A DNA stretch of 64,000 nt. Origin: Dyadobacter crusticola DSM 16708. GTDB lineage: Bacteria; Bacteroidota; Bacteroidia; Cytophagales; Spirosomataceae. The stretch covers positions 62,001 to 126,000 of the forward strand of contig NZ_JNJB01000013.1 in assembly GCF_000701505.1 (NCBI RefSeq), written 5' to 3'. The notes below the pieces were generated by a model, which made no database searches, was not told the origin of the DNA, and was given only the letters and a program-made list of their open reading frames with translations. Every line of letters begins with the position of its first letter. Position 1 is the stretch's first letter. This document shows, one piece after another, positions 1-9,110 of the stretch. The translations under genes were made by a program, and so were the position numbers.

Positions 1-1987
1 GGGGAGATGCTACTACCTCCGCGAGCTTGTTTTGTTCCTGCAAAATGGACGCGGTTTGAACTGCAACTGCTTCATCAAAAGCATTGAGCTGGCTGACCAA
101 TTGCTTCACATCTGTACCTGCACGCGCGACCAGCTGCTGCGCGTAGCTGAATGCACTCGTTCTTTTTGCGTCTTTGTCGGCATCTACCCAGACAGCGCCT
201 GAGGACCCGATTACCTGAGGGTTCCACACACTGGAAAGACGGGAAAACGGTTTAGGTATGATCCAGAACGGACGCAATGGATCGGGCCCTTCTGCTATTG
301 CTACGAAGTAAGTATCCTGCGATTTGACGGGCACAGTCCAGCTTCCCTCCCATTTTACGCCCTTCTTTCCGTCGCCGGTAATGCGGGCTTCCCGTATCTT
401 CTTCCCATTTGCATACAAAGAGATACGGTCTGCCTTAATCCACGAAGGTCCCAGCACGCGCACGGAAACCTTTGCGTCCTGCCCTGTTAATGGAACGATC
501 TCGCCTGCTCCGTAGGTGTCATTTACATGGATCTCGGCCATTAGCCCGAAACTTACCATTACACGCCCGGCCAGTAACTGGTCCATTGCTTTATCCACGT
601 TGATTTCACCCGGCTTTTCATCCTCGCACTGGATATAGGTCCTGCCCTGCCCCACCAGGTAGCGCATCACGTCGTGGGAATCACTCGAACCCACCGGCGA
701 AAGAAAGTGGCCTCTGTTCAGAAGACCAAACCAGTCCATGTACAGCTGCATAATGTCTTTTTGCTGTGCACTTGAATTCATCACTTCCATCGCATTGGCA
801 GGCAATTGCCAGCCGTCCAGACCTTGCCCGGCCACTGAAATATGCCTGTATGGACCAAATGGCTGAAAATTGTAGAAAATATTGCGGGCATGATTAAGGA
901 TAACTACCTGCTTGTGGTCAGCCAATTCCTCTGAAACCGCTTTCCAGTTTTTAACATGATAATCGGCCGGCTTGGCTCCGTCAGCAAGGGGAAATACATT
1001 GAAATGGCCCACCTGCGTGGTAAATTCATTGCCGGTTACCGGGGTAAACAATGCATTCAGTCCCATTTCCTTTATCATCGGTTTGGCATTATATACCATG
1101 TTGTGATCAGTGAAGACGGGCAGCTCAATCCCTTCTCCGGCCAGTGTCACCAGCCTTTCCTGTATGGTCGCATCCCCGTGGCCGGAGTTGGTGAAGGTAT
1201 GGATGTGGGTGTCCGAAGCAACCCAGCCCTTCGTAGGAACTTCCCTTTGAATGGAAAACTGCTGGTCCGAGACCTGGCCTTTTTTCACCTCCAACAGAAC
1301 AGAATCTACGCCATACTCAAACCCCCGGCTTGCGTACAGCCTGTATTTCCCCTCAGGCAATGTAAAGGAGGCTTTGCCGTCACTGGTGTAAACACATCCC
1401 ACCCGTACCGCGAGCTGCTGCTGCCCGGGCGCAACACCGATAGGTTGCAGCGCTTTTTGCAGGGTTGTGATTGTTATTCTTGCCGGTACCAGGCTGCCCG
1501 GCCCTTTTTCCAGAATGCGCACATTTACCTGCGCCTCTTCAATCAGCTGATCTGGCGTACTATCAATGACCCGAATGTCCCCTACCACAATATCATCAGG
1601 CAACAGATCCGTTTTTCCACCCAAATCCTTCGACTGAATCGTCAGTACATTACCTTTCTCCTTCAAAGCATTGGATGGAACAGCCAGGTATCTCACACGC
1701 GCATTTTCATCCTGATCAAGCATTCCAAGCTCTTGTCCATTCAAATGCACAACCCAGGGGGCTTTCACATCTTCCTGCCTCAGGCTGAGTGTTGCGGGCG
1801 ACGGATATTGCCTGGCATTGAAGGTGATGGAAAGTTGCTTTTGCGGCGTGCCGGTAAAGCTGTCCCACTCCCGTTCTGTTCCCGCGCGAAGGTGATATAG
1901 CCCCTGGTCCACGATCGTTTGCTGGGCGCTCGACTGGCGGCCGAATAAAAGCAGAAAAGCAAGCAGGCTCGTATGTTTGATATGCAT
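1..1987 (-). CDS. CehA/McbA-family metallohydrolase (PHP fold), 3' end outside window
   Basis: The frame is open from an ATG at 1987 to the left edge, giving about 662 residues with no stop, so the C-terminus is missing. A short hydrophobic leader (LLAFLLLFG, then SSAQ) suggests export. After about 240 residues of beta-rich sequence come the metal-binding motifs of the PHP fold: SDTHIHT (about residue 258), FTDHN (about 290), NHARN (about 361) and GSSDSHD (about 430). This order matches the CehA/McbA hydrolases, whose known members cleave carbamate, amide or phosphoester bonds. The start lies 12 bases after the SusD stop, so it is probably the last gene of the sigma-FecR-SusC-SusD unit and acts on the imported compound. 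The substrate cannot be read from the sequence. Family call is firm; reaction is open. Confidence 0.85.
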   Translation of the reverse strand, partial: MHIKHTSLLAFLLLFGRQSSAQQTIVDQGLYHLRAGTEREWDSFTGTPQKQLSITFNARQYPSPATLSLRQEDVKAPWVVHLNGQELGMLDQDENARVRYLAVPSNALKEKGNVLTIQSKDLGGKTDLLPDDIVVGDIRVIDSTPDQLIEEAQVNVRILEKGPGSLVPARITITTLQKALQPIGVAPGQQQLAVRVGCVYTSDGKASFTLPEGKYRLYASRGFEYGVDSVLLEVKKGQVSDQQFSIQREVPTKGWVASDTHIHTFTNSGHGDATIQERLVTLAGEGIELPVFTDHNMVYNAKPMIKEMGLNALFTPVTGNEFTTQVGHFNVFPLADGAKPADYHVKNWKAVSEELADHKQVVILNHARNIFYNFQPFGPYRHISVAGQGLDGWQLPANAMEVMNSSAQQKDIMQLYMDWFGLLNRGHFLSPVGSSDSHDVMRYLVGQGRTYIQCEDEKPGEINVDKAMDQLLAGRVMVSFGLMAEIHVNDTYGAGEIVPLTGQDAKVSVRVLGPSWIKADRISLYANGKKIREARITGDGKKGVKWEGSWTVPVKSQDTYFVAIAEGPDPLRPFWIIPKPFSRLSSVWNPQVIGSSGAVWVDADKDAKRTSAFSYAQQLVARAGTDVKQLVSQLNAFDEAVAVQTASILQEQNKLAEVVASP

Positions 1988-1999
1988 AGCTGTGTCAGA

Positions 2000-3574
2000 T
2001 TACCAATTTGGGTTTTGTGTCAATGCGGGATTCAGATCGCGTTCTTTCTGTGGAATTGGCCACAGATAATCCCTGTTTTTGTTGAATGCTCTTTCAAAAG
2101 CCGGTGCTTCGACGGTTTTCAGACTGCCGTTTTCGAGATAAGTCATCCCGTAAACCTTGCCCGGAAGAACCTGCTCTGCAATGCGCCACCTGCGCAGATC
2201 CAGGAAGCGGAGACCTTCGAATGCAAGCTCTACAAGGCGCTCCCTGCGCACAATCTGGCGCATCATCTGCTGGGAAGCCAGCTCCTTCAAAGTCGGCATA
2301 TTGACATCGGGCCTTTGCCGCACCTGATTGATCGCGTCGAGCACACTCTGATCCATTTGGTTCAATTCGATTTTGGCCTCGGCGTAGGTCAACAATACTT
2401 CTGCATATCGCATCAGAATGATGTTGATCCCTCCATTGGCAGGCTGCGCCAGGTCTTGCGGATTAATGTACTTTTTCAATGTAAAACCTGTCGTGGAAGT
2501 AATGTAGCTGTAACCCACTGCGTCGGCTGTGCCACTTCCGGGAACAGGGTTATAGATCTTCCCGTCTGGCAGTCGCTCGCCTGTTACAAACACGGAATAC
2601 CTGAGCCGCGGGTCGCGGTTGGAGTACGGATTCTTCGGATCAAAACCACTTGCCGGATCGTTAATGTCTTTGCCGTTGTTCATCGCGAATGCATCTACCA
2701 GGTTCTTTGTCGGCACAAAGGAATTTGTGCTGGCTTGCTGACTGTAAGGAGCCATGGTTGCAAATACGTTATTGTTATAGTTATCCTTGATGAACTGTTT
2801 ATCAAGGAGCACTTCCTGGTTATTTTCCGCCTCATAGCTAAACAGTTTTTCATACGAAGGATACAGGCTGTAAACATTCAGGCCCATTACCTCCTTTGCC
2901 GCTGCCGCAGCTTCCTCATAGCGTGAAGCATACAACAGCGCCCGCGCTTTGAATCCCAGGGCTGCACCTTTGGAGATACGTCCCTTTTGCTTCGGGGCAG
3001 AAGGCAGCAGGGAAGCTGCCTCAGTAAGCTCGGAAACCACAAAGTTCCAGACCTCAGCCACAGGCTCCCGCTTCACTTCCCTGCTTTCCTGCAATGAAAT
3101 TTCAGTTGTGATCAGCGGAACATCTCCGTACAAGCTGGCCAGTTTCATGTACAGGTAAGCCCGTAAAAACCGCACTTCACCTTTCAGCACATTGATTTTC
3201 CCCGCATCTGCATTCTGTACCTTGTCGATGTTGTTAAAAAAGCTGTTGGCAGCTCTGATCCCTTTGTACGCATTGGTCCATTCCGACAGGATTTTGTTAT
3301 TCAGCGCGTCGGTTTGTCCCTTTTCGATCAGGGCTTCGGTTGCAAAGCTCTGGTTGGTATGCCCGATGTCGGTCATACCGTCCCAGCTGAAAATGCCCGG
3401 TCCTTCCAGGTAAGTGTAAATCGCATTGGCCGCCATTGTGGCATCCTGCTCCGTTTTCCAGAACAACTCTACCGGCAGACGGTCGTTGGGGATCGTGTCC
3501 AGCAGCTGGCGGTCACAGGCAGATGCCGCACTTAGTAAGATGATGGCGATGGTATTTCGTAAGTATGTATTCAT
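2000..3574 (-). CDS. SusD/RagB-family outer-membrane lipoprotein
   Basis: This 524-residue protein is the surface substrate-binding lid that works with the SusC transporter just upstream. The start is set at 3574 because it opens a lipoprotein signal ending in SAASAC, with the lipidated cysteine at residue 20; the frame stays open 39 codons further upstream, but that would bury the signal. The C-terminus ends NPALTQNPNW, the usual SusD ending, and tetratricopeptide-like helices precede it (for example FLRAYLYMKLASLYGDVPL). It starts 26 bases after the SusC stop and is followed 12 bases later by the PHP metallohydrolase. The ligand cannot be deduced. Confidence 0.93.
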   Translation of the reverse strand: MNTYLRNTIAIILLSAASACDRQLLDTIPNDRLPVELFWKTEQDATMAANAIYTYLEGPGIFSWDGMTDIGHTNQSFATEALIEKGQTDALNNKILSEWTNAYKGIRAANSFFNNIDKVQNADAGKINVLKGEVRFLRAYLYMKLASLYGDVPLITTEISLQESREVKREPVAEVWNFVVSELTEAASLLPSAPKQKGRISKGAALGFKARALLYASRYEEAAAAAKEVMGLNVYSLYPSYEKLFSYEAENNQEVLLDKQFIKDNYNNNVFATMAPYSQQASTNSFVPTKNLVDAFAMNNGKDINDPASGFDPKNPYSNRDPRLRYSVFVTGERLPDGKIYNPVPGSGTADAVGYSYITSTTGFTLKKYINPQDLAQPANGGINIILMRYAEVLLTYAEAKIELNQMDQSVLDAINQVRQRPDVNMPTLKELASQQMMRQIVRRERLVELAFEGLRFLDLRRWRIAEQVLPGKVYGMTYLENGSLKTVEAPAFERAFNKNRDYLWPIPQKERDLNPALTQNPNW

Positions 3575-3600
3575 GACATGCGGAATTTTTGCTTTGATCA

Positions 3601-6600
3601 CTAAAAAGAAAGATTGACGCCCAGGGTGTAAAGCGAGGTTTGAGGGTAAACGGCTCCCCTTCCCGAGATTGTCTCCGGATCCAGGTTCCATTCGTTCAGC
3701 TTTGAGAAAGTCAGCAGGTTCGTCCCGGAAACATAGACGTTCATCCGCTGGATAAATGCCTTTTCTGTCAGCTTGCCCGGTAGCTGATAAACCAGCTGAA
3801 TGTTCTTCATCCGCAGATAAGATCCGTCGATCATCATCCGGTCCGACGATGACAAATTGCGCAGGTCTGACTTCAACGGACGCGGAAAACGTGCATCACG
3901 GTGTTCGGGTGTCCAGTAATTATTTGTAAAGATCGCATGGGTAAACCCTTCATTGTTGCCCATTTCGGCCAGCGCACCGGCCAGGCGCGTTTTCACCTGA
4001 GCAGCTCCCTGCAACAGGATATCCAGTGAAAACTGTTTGTATGACATATTCAGCGACATTCCGAAAGTGTATTTCGGGAAACTGTTGCCAAGGTACTTGC
4101 GGTCGGACGGATTGATAATCCCATCGCCATTCAAATCCACATACTTCACATCTCCCGGCTTGGTACCGGCTACCAGCGTCGGGTATTTGGATATTTCGTC
4201 CTGCGTCTGGAACAATCCGTCGGTTTCATAGCCCCAATGCGAGTTAATCGGATAACCTTCACCAATAATAAAGATAGGGTCAGTTTCATCGGAGCTGATA
4301 TAAGGACCGGTTCCGGCCAGGCTCACCACCTTATTGTTGTTAATATTCAAATTGGCATTCACATCCAATGCAAACTGGTTCCACTTGTTCTGAGCGCCGA
4401 GTGCAAACTCCCAGCCATTGTTATCAACCACGCCTGCATTCCTAGCGGAAGGATTCAACCCTAGCGTTCCAGGAACAGGTAGTACCAGCAGGATCTTATT
4501 GGTGCGCTTTCTGTAATAGTCGATCGTCAACGAAACCTTGTTGCTCAACAGCTGTGCGTCGAGGCCGAGATTGGTCTGCGTGGTGGTTTCCCAGGTGAGA
4601 TCAGGATCGGCCAGGTTCAGCTGCGCGTAACCCGATGCGGGCACGCCATCGAAGGTGTAGTTCACCAGGCTCAATGTCGGAAAGTAGCTGTAAAGCGCTA
4701 CCGCCTGGTTACCGTTTTTACCCCATGATCCGCGCAATTTGAAGTCGTTCACATAAGTGGACAGCTTCTCCCAGAACTGCTCATTGGAAACACGCCAGCC
4801 CACGGACATGGATGGAAAATAGCCATAGCGCCTGTTTTGCATAAACCGGGAGGAACCATCATAGCGGCTGTTGACTTCCAGCAGATATTTGTCCTGGTAA
4901 GCATAGTTAACACGGCCAAAAAACGAACGCAAGCCCCATTGATAGTCGGCACCGCCATTGTTTTTAGTGTTATCATTCGCACCCTGGCTGATTGACTGTA
5001 TGTTATTGTTATAAAAATTTTGCCGGAATGCATTGACATTATTCCCGTTATTACTGATCTGCGAATACCCCACCAGCACATTGAATGCATGCGCGCCGAT
5101 TTCCTTTGAATAAGTAAGCAGGTTATTAATCGTGATCTCCCGGGAGAATATCCTGTCCTCGTTCAGACTGTTGATCAGGACGTTCTTTTTGACAATATCC
5201 TTATTGTAGTAATCACGCACTTCGTATTTGTTGGCAAAAGCCTTCGTCATCGTGTTGTTGAAGCGGGCGGCAAACTGCGTGGAGAACATCAGGTCGTTTG
5301 TAATTGCCCAGTTGCCTTTGAAATTGCCGATAATGTAGTCGTCGTTGGTTTTGGAGACACCCGCTATCTCCGCATACATGAGCGGATTGTGCCCCTGCGC
5401 ACTGAGTCCGTAAGTACCGTCGGGATATTTCGGCACAGCCCATTGACTTGAATGGAACATACGGTTGTAAATATTCTCATAGCGATTGTTGTCGTTGACC
5501 AGCGATGTAAAAGACGTGTAACGGTAGTTGATATCTGTGTTCAATGTGATTTTCGACGACAATTTGAAGTCTGTATTCAATCTTATCTCATTGATTTTTG
5601 ATCCGGAATTGGGAACGATCGCATCCTGGTTCTGGTGACGCAGGCTTAGGCGAGATCTTACCCCCTCATTACCTCCGCTGACCGAGATGGAGTGATTTTG
5701 CTGGGGAGCAACACTGTAAAGTGTATTAAACCAGGTGTTTGGAAGCGGATATTTGAGGCGGTCGGTTGCATTTACGTACTCCTGAATGTACTCCTCGGTA
5801 TACTTGGGCGCCACGCCCGCATTCACCGCACCTACATTCAGCATCCGCATAAACGGTTCCAGGGCCATGTGCTCCGGTTTGTTATTTGCCCGCTGCAAAG
5901 CGTAGTAGCCGTGGTAATTCACCGCCAGCTTCCCAGACTTACCTTGTACGGTAGTTACCAAAATAACCCCATTAGCAGCGCGCGAGCCGTATATCGCAGC
6001 CGAAGAGGCATCTTTCAGAACGGATACGGATTCAATGTCATTTGGATTAATGTCGGCAAGCCGCTGCTCGATTCCATCCACAATGATCAAAGGATTATTG
6101 TCGCTCAACGTCGTAACTCCCCGTACCCGCACAGTTGTGTTTGACTTACCCGGCGCGCCGCCGTTATCGACGATAGTCAGGCCGGGCAGCTGGCCCTGTA
6201 ATGCCTGCTGAATGTTTGAAACGGGTCTCCTGAGCAGGTTTTCCTTCTTGATTGTCCCCACCGCGCCGGTCATGCTTCCTTTCCGCTGGGTACCGTATCC
6301 TACCACAACCACCTCGTCGAGCACCTGTTTGTTTTCCTGCAAAACCACATTCAAAACCGACTGCGACTGCACTGCTATCTCCTGGGAAATGTACCCGATG
6401 TAAGAAAACACAAGGGTACCATTCCCGTCGGGCAGATCCAGCGAATACCTGCCTTCCACGTCAGTCGGTGTCCCGATGTTCGTGCCTTTCAATACAACAT
6501 TGACACCCGGAATGCCGCTGCCGGAGGCGGTGGTGACTTTCCCAGCAATTTTGAAGATAGCCTGCTGCACCTTTGCTGGTAAAGCGGAGCTCTCTGGTAA

Positions 6601-7023
6601 TGCGCTTTCTTGTTTTGGCTGGGCGCGGTAAATGATCACGCTTTTATCAAGCTGCTTATAAGCAAAAGGCGTAGCTTTTAATGTCAGGTCCAGTGCTTCG
6701 CTGACCTTATAGCTGCCTTTTACAAGATTGACAGACCTATATGATGCGATATCCAGTTCATTGTAAGCGAAGTTCAGCCGCGTCTGCTTTTCAATTTTGT
6801 CGAAAACCGATTTAAGCTTCTCGTTGCGCAGTTCCAGAGTAACGCGTATATCTTCAAGTTTCTGACTGCGGACCGGTCCAGCCAGCAGCAGCTCCATGCT
6901 GAGCACAAGAAGAAGCAAATAACAAAAACTCACGCGCATGACGAATTGTAGATCAGGATTGTGAAAAAGACGGCGTAATGCTCCCTTTCCCAAACCGTTA
7001 GGTTCAGTAATAAAAATTTTCAT
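3601..7023 (-). CDS. SusC/RagA TonB-dependent transporter with STN signalling domain
   Basis: Outer-membrane beta-barrel importer of 1140 residues. In order: signal segment (VSFCYLLLLVLSMELLLAG), an STN domain at about 66-133, a carboxypeptidase-regulatory-like beta-sandwich at about 158-235 (SGIPGVNVVLKG), the TonB-box region with DEVVVVGYGTQRKGSMTGAVG, the plug (DINPNDIESVSVLKDASSAA) and the barrel ending VNLSF. The STN domain is the part that contacts FecR across the periplasm, and a FecR and an ECF sigma lie directly upstream, so substrate binding probably controls this operon. The start at 7023 is chosen over 7086 (open frame) and 6939 (ATG just before the signal) by analogy with the SusC at 44195; it is not certain. 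Confidence 0.92.
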   Translation of the reverse strand: MKIFITEPNGLGKGALRRLFHNPDLQFVMRVSFCYLLLLVLSMELLLAGPVRSQKLEDIRVTLELRNEKLKSVFDKIEKQTRLNFAYNELDIASYRSVNLVKGSYKVSEALDLTLKATPFAYKQLDKSVIIYRAQPKQESALPESSALPAKVQQAIFKIAGKVTTASGSGIPGVNVVLKGTNIGTPTDVEGRYSLDLPDGNGTLVFSYIGYISQEIAVQSQSVLNVVLQENKQVLDEVVVVGYGTQRKGSMTGAVGTIKKENLLRRPVSNIQQALQGQLPGLTIVDNGGAPGKSNTTVRVRGVTTLSDNNPLIIVDGIEQRLADINPNDIESVSVLKDASSAAIYGSRAANGVILVTTVQGKSGKLAVNYHGYYALQRANNKPEHMALEPFMRMLNVGAVNAGVAPKYTEEYIQEYVNATDRLKYPLPNTWFNTLYSVAPQQNHSISVSGGNEGVRSRLSLRHQNQDAIVPNSGSKINEIRLNTDFKLSSKITLNTDINYRYTSFTSLVNDNNRYENIYNRMFHSSQWAVPKYPDGTYGLSAQGHNPLMYAEIAGVSKTNDDYIIGNFKGNWAITNDLMFSTQFAARFNNTMTKAFANKYEVRDYYNKDIVKKNVLINSLNEDRIFSREITINNLLTYSKEIGAHAFNVLVGYSQISNNGNNVNAFRQNFYNNNIQSISQGANDNTKNNGGADYQWGLRSFFGRVNYAYQDKYLLEVNSRYDGSSRFMQNRRYGYFPSMSVGWRVSNEQFWEKLSTYVNDFKLRGSWGKNGNQAVALYSYFPTLSLVNYTFDGVPASGYAQLNLADPDLTWETTTQTNLGLDAQLLSNKVSLTIDYYRKRTNKILLVLPVPGTLGLNPSARNAGVVDNNGWEFALGAQNKWNQFALDVNANLNINNNKVVSLAGTGPYISSDETDPIFIIGEGYPINSHWGYETDGLFQTQDEISKYPTLVAGTKPGDVKYVDLNGDGIINPSDRKYLGNSFPKYTFGMSLNMSYKQFSLDILLQGAAQVKTRLAGALAEMGNNEGFTHAIFTNNYWTPEHRDARFPRPLKSDLRNLSSSDRMMIDGSYLRMKNIQLVYQLPGKLTEKAFIQRMNVYVSGTNLLTFSKLNEWNLDPETISGRGAVYPQTSLYTLGVNLSF

Positions 7024-7183
7024 ACTTTGCATTGCTTTTAAGATTGGAACATGATTTTTGAAGCACTCCGATCCATCCGGCCGCAATCCGGGTGGATTTT
7101 CTGCTTTACAACCCGCAGGATTGTCGCAAACGAATTCTAACTATCTTCTATATACGTATTCATCTGTTTTGTAAAATTTGTCA

Positions 7184-8224
7184 TTATTGGCATACTGTTT
7201 CACCATCGAGCTGCACAGACCCGTCGGCCTGAATGGTGTATGAAAGCTGATTTACAGCTGCGATCACTTTCAGGATATGTTCCAGGCGCTCGCCATTCAG
7301 AAAAGACGCGCTCACGTGACAATTCCCCAGTTTTGCATTGGCCAGCGTCAGTTTTACATTAAACTTTTGCGAGATAATTGCTACAGCCTCCCGCATTGTG
7401 ACATTGTCCAGAATGATAAAATCGTCTTTCCATCCTGCAACAAGGCGCGCATTTACGTTTTCTTTGATAAAATCGTTCGTAGTGGTATTTACAACAATCT
7501 GCTGGTCAGGCGTAATCACATCATAAGTCCTGTCCTGATCACCTACCCGCACCCTGCCCCGCGTTACAGTTACCTTTACCTGCTGTTCACTCCTGGAAGC
7601 GGTAACGTTGAAGGCCGTACCCAGGACGGTTGTCGTGACTTTCCCGGTATGTACCACAAACGGGTGTGCAGGATCATGCTTCACATCGAAAAAACCTTCA
7701 CCGGAAAGTGTGACCTCCCGGCCGGCTTTGCCAAAGTTCTCCTGGCTGTAAGTCAGCTCACCACCATTATTGAGCAGCACCGTACTTCCATCGGGAAGAT
7801 GAATGAGCTGCCTGTCGTGGAAGCTGGCCACATCAGTTCGCGCAATGGGAAAAGGCTTTGCTTCACGCTGCATGCCCGCCTGCTGCCTGTCAGCATGATC
7901 ACGGAAAAACCACCAGGAAGCCATTACAATGCCCGTTATCGCTGCCGCGGCAGCCAGCCAGCTACTCAGCTTTAATGTTCTGGATTTGGTATGACTGCTA
8001 ACTTCAATCCTGCTTTTGATATGCTGCTCGTACAGTCTTTCCATCAGCTCGTCTTCCTGCTGCGAACCCGGCACCAGCATCTGTTCCCGAAGATCTTTCA
8101 GCATGTTCTCACCGAGTAAATGATCATGTTCTCCGGTGTTGATCATGCGAAATAATTCAGCTGTTTCCTCTTTGGAAGCACTTTGGCCCAGGTACCGGTT
8201 TAGTAAAGTTTCAAATCTGTTCAT
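7184..8224 (-). CDS. FecR-family anti-sigma factor
   Basis: Single-pass inner-membrane protein of 346 residues. The N-terminal cytoplasmic part (1-85) would bind the sigma factor. A membrane helix lies at about 86-107 (SWLAAAAAITGIVMASWWFF). The periplasmic part has the FecR beta domain (LPDGSTVLLNNGGELTY, then GEGFFDVKHDPAHPFVVHTG) and a C-terminal DUF4974 segment (FNVKLTLANAKLGNCHVSASF), which resembles an STN fold. It lies between the ECF sigma (start 8923) and the STN-type SusC (start 7023), the classic order for cell-surface signalling. The 160 bases between it and SusC may hold a second, sigma-dependent promoter, but I see no clear box. Confidence 0.93.
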   Translation of the reverse strand: MNRFETLLNRYLGQSASKEETAELFRMINTGEHDHLLGENMLKDLREQMLVPGSQQEDELMERLYEQHIKSRIEVSSHTKSRTLKLSSWLAAAAAITGIVMASWWFFRDHADRQQAGMQREAKPFPIARTDVASFHDRQLIHLPDGSTVLLNNGGELTYSQENFGKAGREVTLSGEGFFDVKHDPAHPFVVHTGKVTTTVLGTAFNVTASRSEQQVKVTVTRGRVRVGDQDRTYDVITPDQQIVVNTTTNDFIKENVNARLVAGWKDDFIILDNVTMREAVAIISQKFNVKLTLANAKLGNCHVSASFLNGERLEHILKVIAAVNQLSYTIQADGSVQLDGETVCQ

Positions 8225-8347
8225 GAATTTCCTGTCGGGGCTGACAACGGCCTCTTGCGCAGGCAGGTCCGTTTTATCAACCCGGTTTATGTATAAGAGT
8301 GCAAACTGGCAGGGAGTAACTAGTCCGCAGAAATTTTTTTTTGAAAA

Positions 8348-8923
8348 TTATAGAAGGAACGACAGGATCAGCCAGGCCAGACTGATCGTGTATTGCTGCA
8401 GGCGTAATTTGATCGATTTGAGAGCGGCGGTGATGTGGTTGTTCACAGTACTCGCCGAAAGGTTGAGTATCCGGGCGATCATTTCGTGGCTTAATCCCTG
8501 GATCTTGGCGAGCTCAAAAATTCTTTTTTGCTGCGGTGGAAGCTGTTGCAGCGCCTGGTCGAGCAATGCATGATAAGGTTCGGAAGTATCCTGTCCATTC
8601 ACATCGATCCGCTCAGAAAATTCGGCCTGCGCAGTCGCTTCCCTGGCCAGATCCTTCATGTATTTCAGGCAGAGATTCCTGGTCATAAAAAACAAATAGC
8701 TCTGAAAAGCATTCACTTGCCTGAACTCCGCCCGCCTGTTCCAGATCGTCAGGAAAATTTCCTGAACTACGTCCTGGGCCATTTCAGAAGAATGAAGGTA
8801 CCGGTATGCTACCCTGTAAACTGCGGTTGAATAATGCTCGTATAGCTGCTTAAAGGCGCATTCATCGCCACAGCTCACCTGACTGAGCAACGCTGCCTCG
8901 TCAGGTAGTGGTTTCTTATTCAA
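8348..8923 (-). CDS. ECF sigma-70 factor (FecI-like, Bacteroidota expansion family)
   Basis: This 191-residue protein has region 2 (AVYRVAYRYLHSSEMAQDVV, then QEIFLTIWNRR) and region 4 (LPPQQKRIFELAKIQGLSHE, then IARILNLSASTVNNHITAAL). It ends in a hydrophobic tail (ISLAWLILSFLL), common in this Bacteroidota group. It should direct RNA polymerase to the SusC/D/metallohydrolase genes when released by the FecR encoded 123 bases downstream. A good housekeeping-type promoter lies just upstream. Confidence 0.93.
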   Translation of the reverse strand: MNKKPLPDEAALLSQVSCGDECAFKQLYEHYSTAVYRVAYRYLHSSEMAQDVVQEIFLTIWNRRAEFRQVNAFQSYLFFMTRNLCLKYMKDLAREATAQAEFSERIDVNGQDTSEPYHALLDQALQQLPPQQKRIFELAKIQGLSHEMIARILNLSASTVNNHITAALKSIKLRLQQYTISLAWLILSFLL

Positions 8924-8946
8924 TTTATTGCTGATTTAAGACCTTT

Positions 8947-8976
8947 CAAAAATATTGAAATAGCCAAAAGAAACAA
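8947..8976 (-). promoter_or_regulatory. Bacteroidota-type promoter for the ECF sigma gene
   Basis: Read on the minus strand, TTG at 8976-8974, a 19-base spacer and TATTTTTG at 8954-8947 match the Bacteroidota primary-sigma pattern of a -33 TTG and a -7 TAnnTTTG. The -7 box ends 23 bases before the sigma start codon at 8923. Confidence 0.6.
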
Positions 8977-9057
8977 TAAAATCCTGATAAGATATAACAA
9001 TAATATAACACGCTCAGCTTCGGCCATGTGCGTGCTGCTGCTTTGATCAGCCTTGAC

Positions 9058-9087
9058 AAAAAAACAGGCGCCCAAGTAGGCGCCTGT
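9058..9087 (-). terminator. Intrinsic terminator after the stress cluster
   Basis: Arms ACAGGCGCC (9064-9072) and GGCGCCTGT (9079-9087) pair perfectly over 9 bases with a 6-base loop. On the minus strand the hairpin is followed by a run of T (9063 to 9058). It sits 24 bases after the stop at 9111. Confidence 0.85.
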
Positions 9088-9110
9088 CATCTGCTGTTCG
9101 CATTCCGTTC

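Noticed and set aside
956..1900. A 314-codon plus-strand open frame
   Set aside because: It lies opposite the PHP-fold metallohydrolase, whose metal motifs are plainly encoded on the minus strand. The plus-strand product has no recognisable motifs.
1973..2926. A 317-codon plus-strand open frame
   Set aside because: It is antisense to the SusD gene, which has a lipobox and family C-terminus. It is a shadow frame.
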